DNA of 64,000 nucleotides from Arenibacter sp040216555 (GCA_040216555.1 JAVJOW010000032.1:124001-188000), one strand, 5' to 3'. Counted from the first letter of the stretch, positions 43,066-51,848 are shown. Notes: a model not told the origin generated them from the letters alone. Made by a program: numbers and translations.

Positions 43066-44229
43066 ATGAAAAAAATTGGAATACTATTCGGCCAGGAAAA
43101 TACATTTCCCCAAGCCTTTATAGATAGAATAAACGAAAAAAAAATAAACGGGATCATAGCAGAGGCCGTCATGATAGATAAGGTAATGCAGGCCGACCCA
43201 ACGGAATATGCCGTTATCATAGATCGTATTTCCCAAGATGTTCCCTTTTACAGGGCATATCTAAAAAACGCGGCCATTTCCGGTACCGCAGTGCTCAACA
43301 ATCCTTTTTGGTGGAGTGCCGATGAAAAATTTTTTAATAATGCGCTAGCCATAAAAACCGGAGTTCCAGTACCAAAAACAGTACTTCTCCCTTCAAAGGA
43401 CAGGCCGGATGATACTACTGAAAATTCGTTCCGAAATTTAAAGTATCCCATGGACTGGGATGGTATTTTTGAACATATTGGTTTTCCCGCCTATATGAAG
43501 CCTTTTGCCGGAGGCGGTTGGAAAAATGTCTATAAACTTAACAATGCCGATGAGTTTTTTAAGAGTCACAGCGAAACCGGACAACTAATAATGATGTTGC
43601 AAGAGGAAATCGTCTTTAACGAATATTTCCGTTGCTATTGCCTTGGCGGAAATGAGGTGCGTATTATGCAATACGAACCACGAAATCCCCATCACCTGAG
43701 ATATGTACATGATGGTCCTACGCTGAGCAAAAAACTCCTGGATACCGTTAAAGACTACACCATAAAACTCAATGCAGCTTTGGGGTATGATTTCAACACT
43801 GTGGAATTCGCGGTAAGGGACGGTATTCCCTACGCAATAGATTTTTGCAATCCGGCTCCGGATGCCGATATTAATTCCGTTGGTCAGGAAAATTTTGAAT
43901 GGGTCGTGGAGACCGCGGCAAATATGGCCATAAAAAAGGCACAGGAGCACAAACCAGGTCAAATGAATCTTACTTGGGGAACATTTGTCAAGAATGCGGT
44001 TGCCCCGAACACAAAAAAACCAGCAGCCAAAAAAGCTCCCGCAAAAAAAGCTACCCCGGCAGTCAAAACCCCTGCGGCAAAGACAACGCCGACCAAAGCA
44101 AAAAAGGCTGTAGCAACCACCAAAACAACTGCAGCTAAACAAACAACGACAACGAAGGCCAAAACAACAGCGCCCGTCACCAAAAAACCGGTCAAAAAGG
44201 CCACAACAACCAAACGCAAGTCAAAATAA
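43066..44229 (+). CDS. ATP-grasp ligase with a histone-like Lys/Ala-rich C-terminal tail
   Basis: 387 residues from the ATG at 43066; an upstream start at 43006 overlaps the esterase and is not preferred. Residues about 1-300 form an ATP-grasp fold: MKPFAGGGWKNV near 145 (ATP-binding lysine), LMMLQEEIVFNEYF near 180 and the metal-binding YAIDFCNPAPD near 270. Residues 314-387 are a low-complexity tail of Lys, Ala, Thr and Pro with repeated KKA/KKP units, like histone H1 or AlgP tails. ATP-grasp enzymes join a carboxylate to an amine through an acyl phosphate. The tail may tether the enzyme to nucleic acid or membrane, or be a modified substrate itself. Confidence 0.88.
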   Translation: MKKIGILFGQENTFPQAFIDRINEKKINGIIAEAVMIDKVMQADPTEYAVIIDRISQDVPFYRAYLKNAAISGTAVLNNPFWWSADEKFFNNALAIKTGVPVPKTVLLPSKDRPDDTTENSFRNLKYPMDWDGIFEHIGFPAYMKPFAGGGWKNVYKLNNADEFFKSHSETGQLIMMLQEEIVFNEYFRCYCLGGNEVRIMQYEPRNPHHLRYVHDGPTLSKKLLDTVKDYTIKLNAALGYDFNTVEFAVRDGIPYAIDFCNPAPDADINSVGQENFEWVVETAANMAIKKAQEHKPGQMNLTWGTFVKNAVAPNTKKPAAKKAPAKKATPAVKTPAAKTTPTKAKKAVATTKTTAAKQTTTTKAKTTAPVTKKPVKKATTTKRKSK

Positions 44230-44265
44230 TTTTGACAATGACCAAACTGTAATACCTGGAGACCA

Positions 44266-45360
44266 ATGGATTTTACATTAGGAGTAGAAGAAGAATATCA
44301 AGTAATAGATCCCAATACCCGTGAACTGACTTCCCATGAGCAAAAAATTGTAGAAATTGCCGACGAGATCTTGGAAGGACAAGTAAAGGCAGAAATGCAC
44401 CAGGCCGTGGTTGAAGTGGGTACGGTAATTTGCAAGGACATTAAGGAGGTTCGCTCTCAAGTAACGCATTTGCGAAAAACAATATCGGAGGTTGCTTCCG
44501 GGTTAGGCCTTCGCATAGCCGCGGCCGGTACCCACCCATTCTCGGAATGGGAAAAGCAATTGATAACCGTGCACCCGAGATATGATGAAATTGTGCAAGA
44601 ATTGCAGGATGCTGCCAGATCCAACCTTATTTTTGGACTTCATGTCCATGTGGGCATTGAAGACAGGGAAATGGCTATACACATCTATAATTCCGTCCGC
44701 TACTTTTTGCCCCATATTTACGCCCTATCTACCAACTCCCCTTTTTGGGAAGGAAGGAATACGGGTTTTAAATCTTTCCGCACCAAAGTGTTCGATAAAT
44801 TTCCGCGTACCGGTATTCCTGATTTCTTTACGGGTGCAGGGGAATACGAGCGCTATGTTGATCTCTTGGTACAGACAAAGTGCATTGACAACGCCAAAAA
44901 AATATGGTGGGATGTAAGGGTACACCCTTTCTACCCGACTATAGAATTTAGGATCTGTGATGTTCCTTTGACCGTAGATGAAACAGTCGCCATAACAGCA
45001 TTGATCCAGGCTTTGGTGGCCAAACTTTATATTTTAAGAAGAAGCAACCTCAACTTTATTATTTATAAAAGGGCATTGATCAACGAGAATAAATGGAGAG
45101 CCTCAAGATATGGGATTGAGGGCAAGATGATCGACTTTGGAAAATCTATAGAAGTTCCCACGAAAGAATTAATTTTGGAATTGCTGGAATTTGTAGATGA
45201 TGTGGTAGATGAACTTGGAAGCAGGGATGAAATCAATAAAATCCATAAAATATTGAATGAAGGGACCGGGGCGGACAGACAATTGGCCGTTTTTGAAAAA
45301 ACCAAAAACCTTAATGATGTGGTCGATTTTATTTTGAAAGAGACGGTTGCAGGGATTTAA
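44266..45360 (+). CDS. YbdK/GCS2-type carboxylate-amine ligase (glutamate-cysteine ligase-like)
   Basis: 364 residues. The N-terminal VEEEYQVIDPNTREL and EMHQAVVEVGT, then GLRIAAAGTHPF and NLIFGLHVHVGI, are the conserved blocks of the GCS2 family (YbdK type), which is related in fold to glutamine synthetase and uses ATP and a glutamate-like carboxylate. True glutathione synthesis needs a GshB partner, which is absent here. In this cluster it more likely makes a glutamyl or other amide bond in a small peptide metabolite. Spacing: 36 bases after the ATP-grasp gene and 13 before the next gene. Confidence 0.92.
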   Translation: MDFTLGVEEEYQVIDPNTRELTSHEQKIVEIADEILEGQVKAEMHQAVVEVGTVICKDIKEVRSQVTHLRKTISEVASGLGLRIAAAGTHPFSEWEKQLITVHPRYDEIVQELQDAARSNLIFGLHVHVGIEDREMAIHIYNSVRYFLPHIYALSTNSPFWEGRNTGFKSFRTKVFDKFPRTGIPDFFTGAGEYERYVDLLVQTKCIDNAKKIWWDVRVHPFYPTIEFRICDVPLTVDETVAITALIQALVAKLYILRRSNLNFIIYKRALINENKWRASRYGIEGKMIDFGKSIEVPTKELILELLEFVDDVVDELGSRDEINKIHKILNEGTGADRQLAVFEKTKNLNDVVDFILKETVAGI

Positions 45361-45373
45361 ATGAACAAGAAAA

Positions 45374-46198
45374 ATGTTGGATAGAAAAAAAAAGATTGCC
45401 GTTTTAGACCTTTATAATGGAATTCCAAATCAAGGCCTGAGATGTATACGGGAAATATTGGATAAATTCAGCGCCAGAGCCGATTACCAATTTTTTGACG
45501 TTAGGACCAAGAATGAAGTTCCCGATACCAGCTATGATATCTACATATCTTCGGGAGGGCCAGGAAATCCCTTGGAAGGAGACGGTATCTGGGATAAAAA
45601 GTATTATTCCCTCATAGACCAATTATGGGAACACAATGCAAACGGTGACTATCCCAAAAAATACATTTTCTTTATTTGCCATAGCTATCAGATGGTATGC
45701 CATCATTTTAGACTAGGAGACATAACCAAACGAAAATCACCATCTTTCGGGGTTTTACCTATCCATAAGACCAAACATGGTAAGGCCGATGAGTTGTTTT
45801 CCAAATTACCCGATCCCTTCTTTGCAGTGGATTCCAGGGATTGGCAACTTATTCAACCACGATTGAAGGTTTTTGAAGAAAAAGGCGCAAAAATATTGGC
45901 TCTGGAGAAAATCAGGACACATGTGGAATATGAGAGGGCCATTATGGCGGTACGTTTTTCTGAAGAATTTGTTGGCGTACAATTTCATCCCGAGGCCGAA
46001 CCTGTCAGTATGGAAGCACATTTTGCCAAACCAGAGAACGAAGAGAAGGTAGTAGCCACCTACGGGAAAAGAAGATATGACAATATGATGACCCATATCA
46101 GGGATACGGATAATTTGGAATCTACCTACAATTCCATAATACCCGGATTTATTGACAATGCTATTAAAAAGATTGGATTATCCAAACAACTCTCATAA
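45374..46198 (+). CDS. Class I glutamine-amidotransferase-like protein
   Basis: 274 residues. The triad of class I glutamine amidotransferases can be read: Cys102 (in FICHSYQMV), His205 and Glu207 (in VQFHPEAEP). The nucleophile elbow reads CHSYQ rather than the usual CxGxQ. Glutaminase activity, releasing ammonia to a ligase partner, is possible, as is a peptidase-like role. The N-terminal YISSGGPGNP segment fits the oxyanion side. It sits between the GCS2-type ligase and the second ATP-grasp-like gene, 11-13 bases from each. Confidence 0.9.
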   Translation: MLDRKKKIAVLDLYNGIPNQGLRCIREILDKFSARADYQFFDVRTKNEVPDTSYDIYISSGGPGNPLEGDGIWDKKYYSLIDQLWEHNANGDYPKKYIFFICHSYQMVCHHFRLGDITKRKSPSFGVLPIHKTKHGKADELFSKLPDPFFAVDSRDWQLIQPRLKVFEEKGAKILALEKIRTHVEYERAIMAVRFSEEFVGVQFHPEAEPVSMEAHFAKPENEEKVVATYGKRRYDNMMTHIRDTDNLESTYNSIIPGFIDNAIKKIGLSKQLS

Positions 46199-46209
46199 CA
46201 TAGATTTTC

Positions 46210-47403
46210 ATGGTAGAACATCTTCGTCAGCAATATAATGCCGAATTCACGGATGAAAAATATACGGCATTTTTAGAATCTATACGTTCCACCTATGACC
46301 ACAAACCCCCTTTTCGCATTGCCGAGACCCCGATCTTTATTCCAAAATACCTAAAGCATAGTTTATTGGAGGCTTGCGATGAGGTGAACAGTGTTATCTG
46401 CAAGCCCAATTTTAAAGAGCTGACCAATAATGCCCTTCAAGATGCATCCCGATTGGTCCCAGGGGAAGATGAGCACACAACTTTTCTTCAAATGGATTTT
46501 GGAATATGTTTGGATGAAAAAGGAAAATTAATCCCACAAATGGTAGAAGTACAAGGCTTTCCCACGCTATATTTTTTTCAGGAACTCATGGCCAAAGGAT
46601 ATAGGAAGTACTTTGATATTCCATCCAACTATCATCATTTAAACGATATATCCTCTTCAGTATATGTAGAGAAATTGAGGGAGATAATTGTGGGCGACTG
46701 TTCCCCGGAAAATGTTATTCTTTTAGAAATTGAACCCCACAAACAAGCAACCCAAATAGATTTTTTGGCAACGGCCCACCATTTAGGAATAAAAGTAGTT
46801 TGTATAAGCGAGTTGGTCACCGAAGGAAAGAATGTTTTTTATACGGATAAAAATGACCGAAAAATCCAAGTGCGACGGATATATAATCGCGTAATTTTTG
46901 ATGAGCTCTTTAAAAGGGACGATCTTAAACGGCAATTCGATTTTACTAAGGAATACAATGTGGAATGGATAGGACATCCCAATTGGTTTTTTAGGATAAG
47001 CAAATTTACCATGCCTTTAATCAACAGTTCCTATGTGCCCCCATGTCATTTCTTGCACCAACTGGAAAAGTATCCCGAGGATCTGGAAAATTATGTGTTA
47101 AAACCATTATTTTCCTTTGCCGGATCGGGGGTACTCATCAATGTCACCAAACAAGATCTTGATGCTATACAAGATAGAGAAAACTACATCTTACAGAAGA
47201 AAGTAGTTTATGCCCCGGCAATAAAGACCCCAACAGGTCCGGCAAAGTGTGAAATCAGGATGTTGATGATATGGGAAAAAGGCGAAAAAAAAGCAAGGGT
47301 AGTCAACAATTTGGTACGTATAAGCAAAGGGGAAATGGTCGGGGTACGCTTTAATAAGGATAAAGATTGGGTAGGCGCCAGTGTTGGTTTCTTTGAAGAC
47401 TAG
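46210..47403 (+). CDS. Divergent ATP-grasp-like protein
   Basis: 397 residues. Not matched to a named family with certainty. The C-terminal third reads as an ATP-grasp nucleotide site: LKPLFSFAGSGVLI near residue 297 (glycine-rich loop after a Lys), QKKVVYAP near 333 and an AKCEIRMLMIW metal-site strand near 353. The N-terminal two thirds are related in layout to glutathionylspermidine-synthase or DUF404-like proteins. It ends the plus-strand operon. It converges with the minus-strand ATP-grasp gene, 49 bases apart. Confidence 0.75.
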   Translation: MVEHLRQQYNAEFTDEKYTAFLESIRSTYDHKPPFRIAETPIFIPKYLKHSLLEACDEVNSVICKPNFKELTNNALQDASRLVPGEDEHTTFLQMDFGICLDEKGKLIPQMVEVQGFPTLYFFQELMAKGYRKYFDIPSNYHHLNDISSSVYVEKLREIIVGDCSPENVILLEIEPHKQATQIDFLATAHHLGIKVVCISELVTEGKNVFYTDKNDRKIQVRRIYNRVIFDELFKRDDLKRQFDFTKEYNVEWIGHPNWFFRISKFTMPLINSSYVPPCHFLHQLEKYPEDLENYVLKPLFSFAGSGVLINVTKQDLDAIQDRENYILQKKVVYAPAIKTPTGPAKCEIRMLMIWEKGEKKARVVNNLVRISKGEMVGVRFNKDKDWVGASVGFFED

Positions 47404-47452
47404 GGTACATTCCTAATTTTCGCCTCCTACAACCCTTTTCCAATACAGAGTA

Positions 47453-48652
47453 TTAGGTACTAGCATGAAAGTCGATTTGTATACGTCTGGTATGCTCGTT
47501 CAGCAATTCCAGCACCCTTTCCCGACTCTCCGATTGTACAATAAGGCCTATATGGTATTCCTTTTGTAATTGCCAGCATATTTCCTGGTCTGTAAAACAG
47601 GAATATTCTGGGTATTGAAAACGACATAAGGACACCACAATACCTGCATATTGGTTTTTTACCGTAGGCAGTTTATAAGATTTTCCTTTTGCCATGGCAT
47701 CTTCGATCGCTGCCCATTCTGCCCACAAATTAATTCCAGAAGCAAAGGTCACCATTTCCGCCAAATGGGCCCCACCGACCCTTGAGGCCGTTTCCAGAAA
47801 ATAAAACTTCCCAGTGTCCCGAGATTTAATATACTCGCTATGCGAGGCGCTAAATCGCATCCCGAAGGCCTTCAGGACTTCTTCATTAATTTCCATTAAG
47901 CCCAAGGCATCTGGAGAATCCATTTTAAGTGTAATAGATCTAAAAATACCGTGCCCATGCGCCACGTCCATAGGGGTACTCAAATATTGGGATGCCTGTG
48001 TGAAGACAATCTTACCATCCACTGATAAAGAATCTACGTGGTACACATCACCAGGAGCAAATTTCTCCAAAAGATACTCGTGTCTGCGATCGCCCAAAGA
48101 TTCCAACACTGCCCAAAGTTCCTCCTTGGAGAATATTTTACGTATCCCCGTTGCAGAGGCTTCCGATCTGGGCTTGATGAGCCAAGGGGGCATCACCCTT
48201 TTTGTATATTCATCTATTTCTCTATTATTAAACAATGCAGTAAAGGCTGGAACGGGAATATTAGCCTCATCGGCTTTCATTCTCATGGCCAATTTATCCC
48301 TAAAATACCTACCCGTAGTCTGCCCCATACCGGGTATTCTAAAATGCTCTCTAACCAAAGTAGCTTTTTCCACATCAAAATCGTCCAAGGCCACGATCCG
48401 GTCTATTTTCTGGTTCTGCATTAAAAAAGCGAGGCCCGAAATTAAATCGTCCATATTCCAAACGCCTTCGCGCTTTTCCTGCATGTAGAAAATTTCATCA
48501 ATTGCTTCACGTGGCCACTTCCTGTGTTCCAAACCCTTGGAAGTAATTAGTAACACCTTGTTGCCCAAAGCCTTACAAGACCTTAGGAAATCTTCACCCT
48601 TAAAAAAACTGCTAATACACAAAAAAGTGGTTTGATCGGCATTCCCTGTCAT
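47453..48652 (-). CDS. ATP-grasp ligase (carnosine synthase/D-Ala-D-Ala-ligase-like)
   Basis: 399 residues. The central ATP-grasp domain is clear: PPWLIKPRSEASATGIRKI near residue 157 (ATP-binding Lys-Pro and loop), EKFAPGDVYHVDSL near 205, and the metal-binding YFLETASRVGGAH near 290 (Glu/Asn-type ending). An N-terminal Rossmann-like region precedes it. Probably links an amino acid or acyl group to another amine. It lies 165 bases downstream of the M17 aminopeptidase gene on the same strand. Confidence 0.9.
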   Translation of the reverse strand: MTGNADQTTFLCISSFFKGEDFLRSCKALGNKVLLITSKGLEHRKWPREAIDEIFYMQEKREGVWNMDDLISGLAFLMQNQKIDRIVALDDFDVEKATLVREHFRIPGMGQTTGRYFRDKLAMRMKADEANIPVPAFTALFNNREIDEYTKRVMPPWLIKPRSEASATGIRKIFSKEELWAVLESLGDRRHEYLLEKFAPGDVYHVDSLSVDGKIVFTQASQYLSTPMDVAHGHGIFRSITLKMDSPDALGLMEINEEVLKAFGMRFSASHSEYIKSRDTGKFYFLETASRVGGAHLAEMVTFASGINLWAEWAAIEDAMAKGKSYKLPTVKNQYAGIVVSLCRFQYPEYSCFTDQEICWQLQKEYHIGLIVQSESRERVLELLNEHTRRIQIDFHAST

Positions 48653-48817
48653 GTTCCAGAAGTATTACTTATTAGCTGTAAAATACCTAATAATCCCTAA
48701 TAAGTGTTAGTAACACTATAAAAAAACTTTCAATACTGTTTCTAGAGATTCTTGTTCCCTTTATTACCCATTTTCAGGCAAACAAAATCCAAAAGGGTGT
48801 TAGGGGAATTAATGAGC

Positions 48818-50314
48818 CTATTTCTCCAAACCGGCAATAAATTCCGTAAGCAATCTAACCCCAAAAGCGGTTGCCGTTTTCTGGGTATAGAATTCCGCAT
48901 CCCCAAAGGCCACCCCAGCAATGTCCAAGTGGGCCCATCTTGGATGTTTATCGGTAAAAAATTCTAAAAATTTAGCAGCACTTATAGCCCCGGCTATAGG
49001 CTTACCACTGTAATTTTTTACATCGGCAATATCGGATTTTATATCTCCCTCATAGGAATCCCATAATGGAAGTCGCCACAAACGTTCCCCGCACCCATCC
49101 CCGGCAGTTGTTAGTCCAAAGGCAAGGTCATCATTGTTCGTAAATAACCCGCCAGCTTCATAGCCCAAGGTTTGTACACAACTACCAGTAAGGGTAGCCA
49201 CATCAATCATTACATCCGGACTGTAATTCTTATTTAGGTAGGCAATTCCGTCTGCCAATATTAAACGTCCTTCTGCATCGGTATCAATAATCTCGATTGT
49301 TTTTTCCGCGTAAGACCCAATAACATCTCCCGGTTTTAAAGCTTTGGCATCAACACAATTTTCAGTGGTGGGAATTACAGCGATAAGATGTACGGGCAAT
49401 TTTAGTTTGGCGGTCAACTCAATGGTTCCAAGAACCGCTGCCCCACCGCCCATATCGCTTTTCATATAATGCATATTGGAGGAACCCTTGATGGACAATC
49501 CGCCTGTGTCAAAAGTAACTCCCTTGCCGATCAAGCCCACTTTGGGAAGTATTGTGCCAGTTACTTTTGGCTTATATTCCATTACAATAAATCTGGCGGG
49601 TGTTTCACTCCCCTGGCCAACTGCCATAAGTGCATATAATCCCAGTTTTTCAATGGCCTTTTCGTCGTGGACTTCCACCTTATAACCAAATTCCTTACCG
49701 GACAACACTGCTTCTTGAGCCAATTTAATAGGGGTAAGTTTATTGCTAGGGGCGTTTACCAAGCTTAGTATTTTAAGTTGGGTTTCCGCTATGGACCTGC
49801 CTTTTTCTGCTGCTATTTTTACTTTAGCATCAAAATTATCCTTAACAAAGAATTGCAAAGTCAATTGTTCTGAATCCCATTTATGCGCAGGTATGTTGGA
49901 TGTTTGGTACAAACCCTTTTTATAAGTCCCCAATAGCAATCCACTTACAATACCTTCAGTCAATCCTGGTAAAAATTCAGGGTCAAAATTTCCGCTGCTT
50001 ATATCAATGCTCAAATTGGATGGCAATTTGGCCGCTTCCATTTGAAGGAAGCGTTTAAAAGCTTCTATTATCACTTTTAAGGTTGGTTTTGTTCCCAAAC
50101 CCAAGCAGTATACCCTTTTTACACGTTTATGGCCAATGGGATAAAACAAGGAGACTTCCTTTTTTTCACCCTTTATTTGTTCCAGTAACAGTGTCTTGGG
50201 GAGCTTTAGATCCTCAGCCAATGCAGTAATGCCCGTTTCTAAATTTTCGCCTTGTACAAACGGTACTATAAGGGTTTCCAAAAAAAGACTTCTATCCTTT
50301 GTAATGCTGATCAT
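48818..50314 (-). CDS. M17 leucyl aminopeptidase
   Basis: 498 residues. The M17 catalytic region is complete: VGLIGKGVTFDTGGLSIK near residue 265 (catalytic Lys and metal Asp), the MKSDMGGGAAV segment and DTDAEGRLILADG near 350 (metal ligands and the catalytic Arg). It removes N-terminal residues from peptides in the cytoplasm with two metal ions. In many bacteria such enzymes also process Cys-Gly or other dipeptides. Its place 15 bases after an esterase and upstream of an ATP-grasp gene suggests that it trims or recycles the cluster's product. Confidence 0.94.
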   Translation of the reverse strand: MISITKDRSLFLETLIVPFVQGENLETGITALAEDLKLPKTLLLEQIKGEKKEVSLFYPIGHKRVKRVYCLGLGTKPTLKVIIEAFKRFLQMEAAKLPSNLSIDISSGNFDPEFLPGLTEGIVSGLLLGTYKKGLYQTSNIPAHKWDSEQLTLQFFVKDNFDAKVKIAAEKGRSIAETQLKILSLVNAPSNKLTPIKLAQEAVLSGKEFGYKVEVHDEKAIEKLGLYALMAVGQGSETPARFIVMEYKPKVTGTILPKVGLIGKGVTFDTGGLSIKGSSNMHYMKSDMGGGAAVLGTIELTAKLKLPVHLIAVIPTTENCVDAKALKPGDVIGSYAEKTIEIIDTDAEGRLILADGIAYLNKNYSPDVMIDVATLTGSCVQTLGYEAGGLFTNNDDLAFGLTTAGDGCGERLWRLPLWDSYEGDIKSDIADVKNYSGKPIAGAISAAKFLEFFTDKHPRWAHLDIAGVAFGDAEFYTQKTATAFGVRLLTEFIAGLEK

Positions 50315-50329
50315 AAAACTGTTTTAAGT

Positions 50330-51154
50330 TTATTTTCTAAAATAAAGAAATTCCATGGCTGCCGGGAATTCTTGACTCCAAAACCATTCCTCGTGTTTTC
50401 CCTGGGGATCAATATGTAATTCAATGTTCACCATAGCACCCTCTTTGTTCTTATCTTCAAGAACTTGTTTCAATCTTTTCACATTCCCCACCATATTTAC
50501 ACTTTCGGCCCCGCCGGCATATAAATAGATATCTGTAGGATAAGGTTGATGAAATGCTATAGCATCAAAATAAATTTTGGGGGTAATCCAGAGCGAAGGA
50601 GAAAAAATCATCAATTTACCAAACACAGAAGGATATCTTAGCCCAGCATATATACTAATTAGTCCGCCCATGGAACTTCCACCAACTCCAGTTTTCTCCC
50701 TTTCTTTTAAGGTCCTAAAATTTTTATCAATATGAGGTTTTAGGGTTTCCACCAAAAACTTAAGGTACTTTTTGCCGTCCCCTTTACCCCATTTGGTTTC
50801 CTTAAAGGGGGAAAATTCCAATACCCTTTCCTCCTCTGCATGGTCTATGGCCACCACAATAACATCTCCCATTCCCCTTCTTGCCAATTCCGAAAGCTTT
50901 TCATCTATGGCCCAGTTACCATAAGGTCCGCCGCCATCGAATAAATTTTGACCATCATGTAAATACAATACTGGATAACTTTTTGAGCTGTACCCATAGC
51001 TATTGGGAAGGAGTACCGATATTCTTCTTTTCCTATTTAACTGCGGAATTTCATAATCCTCAGCTATTACACGAATCTCAGGCCTATAGGAAATATGACT
51101 TTTACCTTGACTTCCTTCGTCGTTGATATTCTGCTCCAACATGCTCTTTTCCAT
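50330..51154 (-). CDS. Esterase-D/YieL-type alpha/beta hydrolase opening the minus operon
   Basis: 274 residues from the ATG at 51154; the ATG at 51241 is disfavoured because a perfect -7 box lies between. The nucleophile is in GGSSMGG near residue 155, with YPVLYLHDGQNLFD near 65 and the His in QGKHEEWFW near 258. There is no signal peptide, so it is cytoplasmic. It is the same general hydrolase type as the gene at 42341, and each opens one of two converging operons. The M17 aminopeptidase follows 15 bases later. Confidence 0.88.
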   Translation of the reverse strand: MEKSMLEQNINDEGSQGKSHISYRPEIRVIAEDYEIPQLNRKRRISVLLPNSYGYSSKSYPVLYLHDGQNLFDGGGPYGNWAIDEKLSELARRGMGDVIVVAIDHAEEERVLEFSPFKETKWGKGDGKKYLKFLVETLKPHIDKNFRTLKEREKTGVGGSSMGGLISIYAGLRYPSVFGKLMIFSPSLWITPKIYFDAIAFHQPYPTDIYLYAGGAESVNMVGNVKRLKQVLEDKNKEGAMVNIELHIDPQGKHEEWFWSQEFPAAMEFLYFRK

Positions 51155-51177
51155 AATTTTATCCCAACAAATGCAGA

Positions 51178-51185
51178 CAAAGATA
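51178..51185 (-). promoter_or_regulatory. Predicted -7 box for the minus esterase operon
   Basis: Reads TATCTTTG on minus, a perfect TAnnTTTG match, 23 bases before the ATG at 51154. The -33 TTG is not at the usual distance. Confidence 0.45.
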
Positions 51186-51439
51186 ATCTGTTTTGGAACA
51201 ACAGTACCATCAAAATAAACCCAATCCATTAGTACACCCAATATTTCGACTAAATAATCCCAATTGCAAAGTTCAAACTGTTGATTCCAAATTAATTAAT
51301 GGATAAAAAAGAAGATAGGGAAAATAATAATTATGCTGTTTATCGAAGAAAGGATACCGTTGGTTTTTTTCACAACATTCTGGAGTATGTTCACAACAAA
51401 AATTAAGTAGGACTGCCCAATCCTCCTATCTTTATATTG

Positions 51440-51609
51440 TATTTAAGTGATAGTGTTCCCCCCAAATCAAACGCGAAACTTAATTCCAAGTGCTTTTTCC
51501 CCAAATCAGCACTTAACCTTAAAGTAACGCTTTAAAATAATAATTCAAATTTTACTGAAAGACCTACTTAACTAAAAAATTGCCCCTCCAAAGAGGGGCT
51601 TTTTTTTTG
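51440..51609 (+). ncRNA. Candidate structured non-coding RNA with its own terminator
   Basis: This stretch has a run of hairpins: AAGTGCT-N13-AGCACTT (51488-51514), TTAAAG-N5-CTTTAA (51519-51535) and the final terminator at 51582-51609. The upstream TTAAGTG (51443-51449) could instead pair with CACTTAA (51510-51516), giving two alternative folds. The decamer CCCCAAATCA occurs twice (51460-51469 and 51499-51508). No plus-strand gene ends here that would need this terminator. A 6S-like or lineage-specific RNA is possible; no known class was recognised. Confidence 0.4.
51582..51609 (+). terminator. Rho-independent terminator on plus
   Basis: GCCCCTC-CAAA-GAGGGGC stem (7 bp, GC-rich) followed by nine Ts. 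No plus-strand protein gene precedes it. A T-run on the other side means it could also act weakly on minus. Confidence 0.85.
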
Positions 51610-51821
51610 AAATATTCCAGCACATTATCAGATAATAACCTAGTGAAAATTAATTATCCCTATCAACATAAAGATTTACCACATAAAGTCTGCAATTCAC
51701 AACAAAAATTTATTTGCCATTCAACTTCTCTATATTTTAGCTGCACAAGCATAAGACGTTTTATCCTAACAGGAATTAAAATATATATCGCCTAACCAAA
51801 ATTGACAAATCCTACTTTGCA

Positions 51822-51848
51822 AAAAAGGCCCTAATAGAGGGCCTTTTT
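51822..51848 (-). terminator. Terminator of the DUF3078 gene (bidirectional form)
   Basis: GGCCCT-AATAG-AGGGCC stem flanked by five or more As on one side and Ts on the other, so it works in both directions. It lies about 30 bases past the DUF3078 stop codon. Confidence 0.85.

Noticed and set aside
44266..45360. Idea that the GCS2-type gene is a classical gshA
   Set aside because: No gshB partner or glutathione genes are nearby, and the family is the YbdK type, whose members often do other chemistry.
51155..51241. Longer start of the minus-strand esterase at 51241
   Set aside because: A perfect -7 box at 51178-51185 lies downstream of it, so that part would not be transcribed.
51580..51795. 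71-codon plus frame near the 51.6 kb terminator
   Set aside because: It begins within the terminator stem and has low-complexity content.
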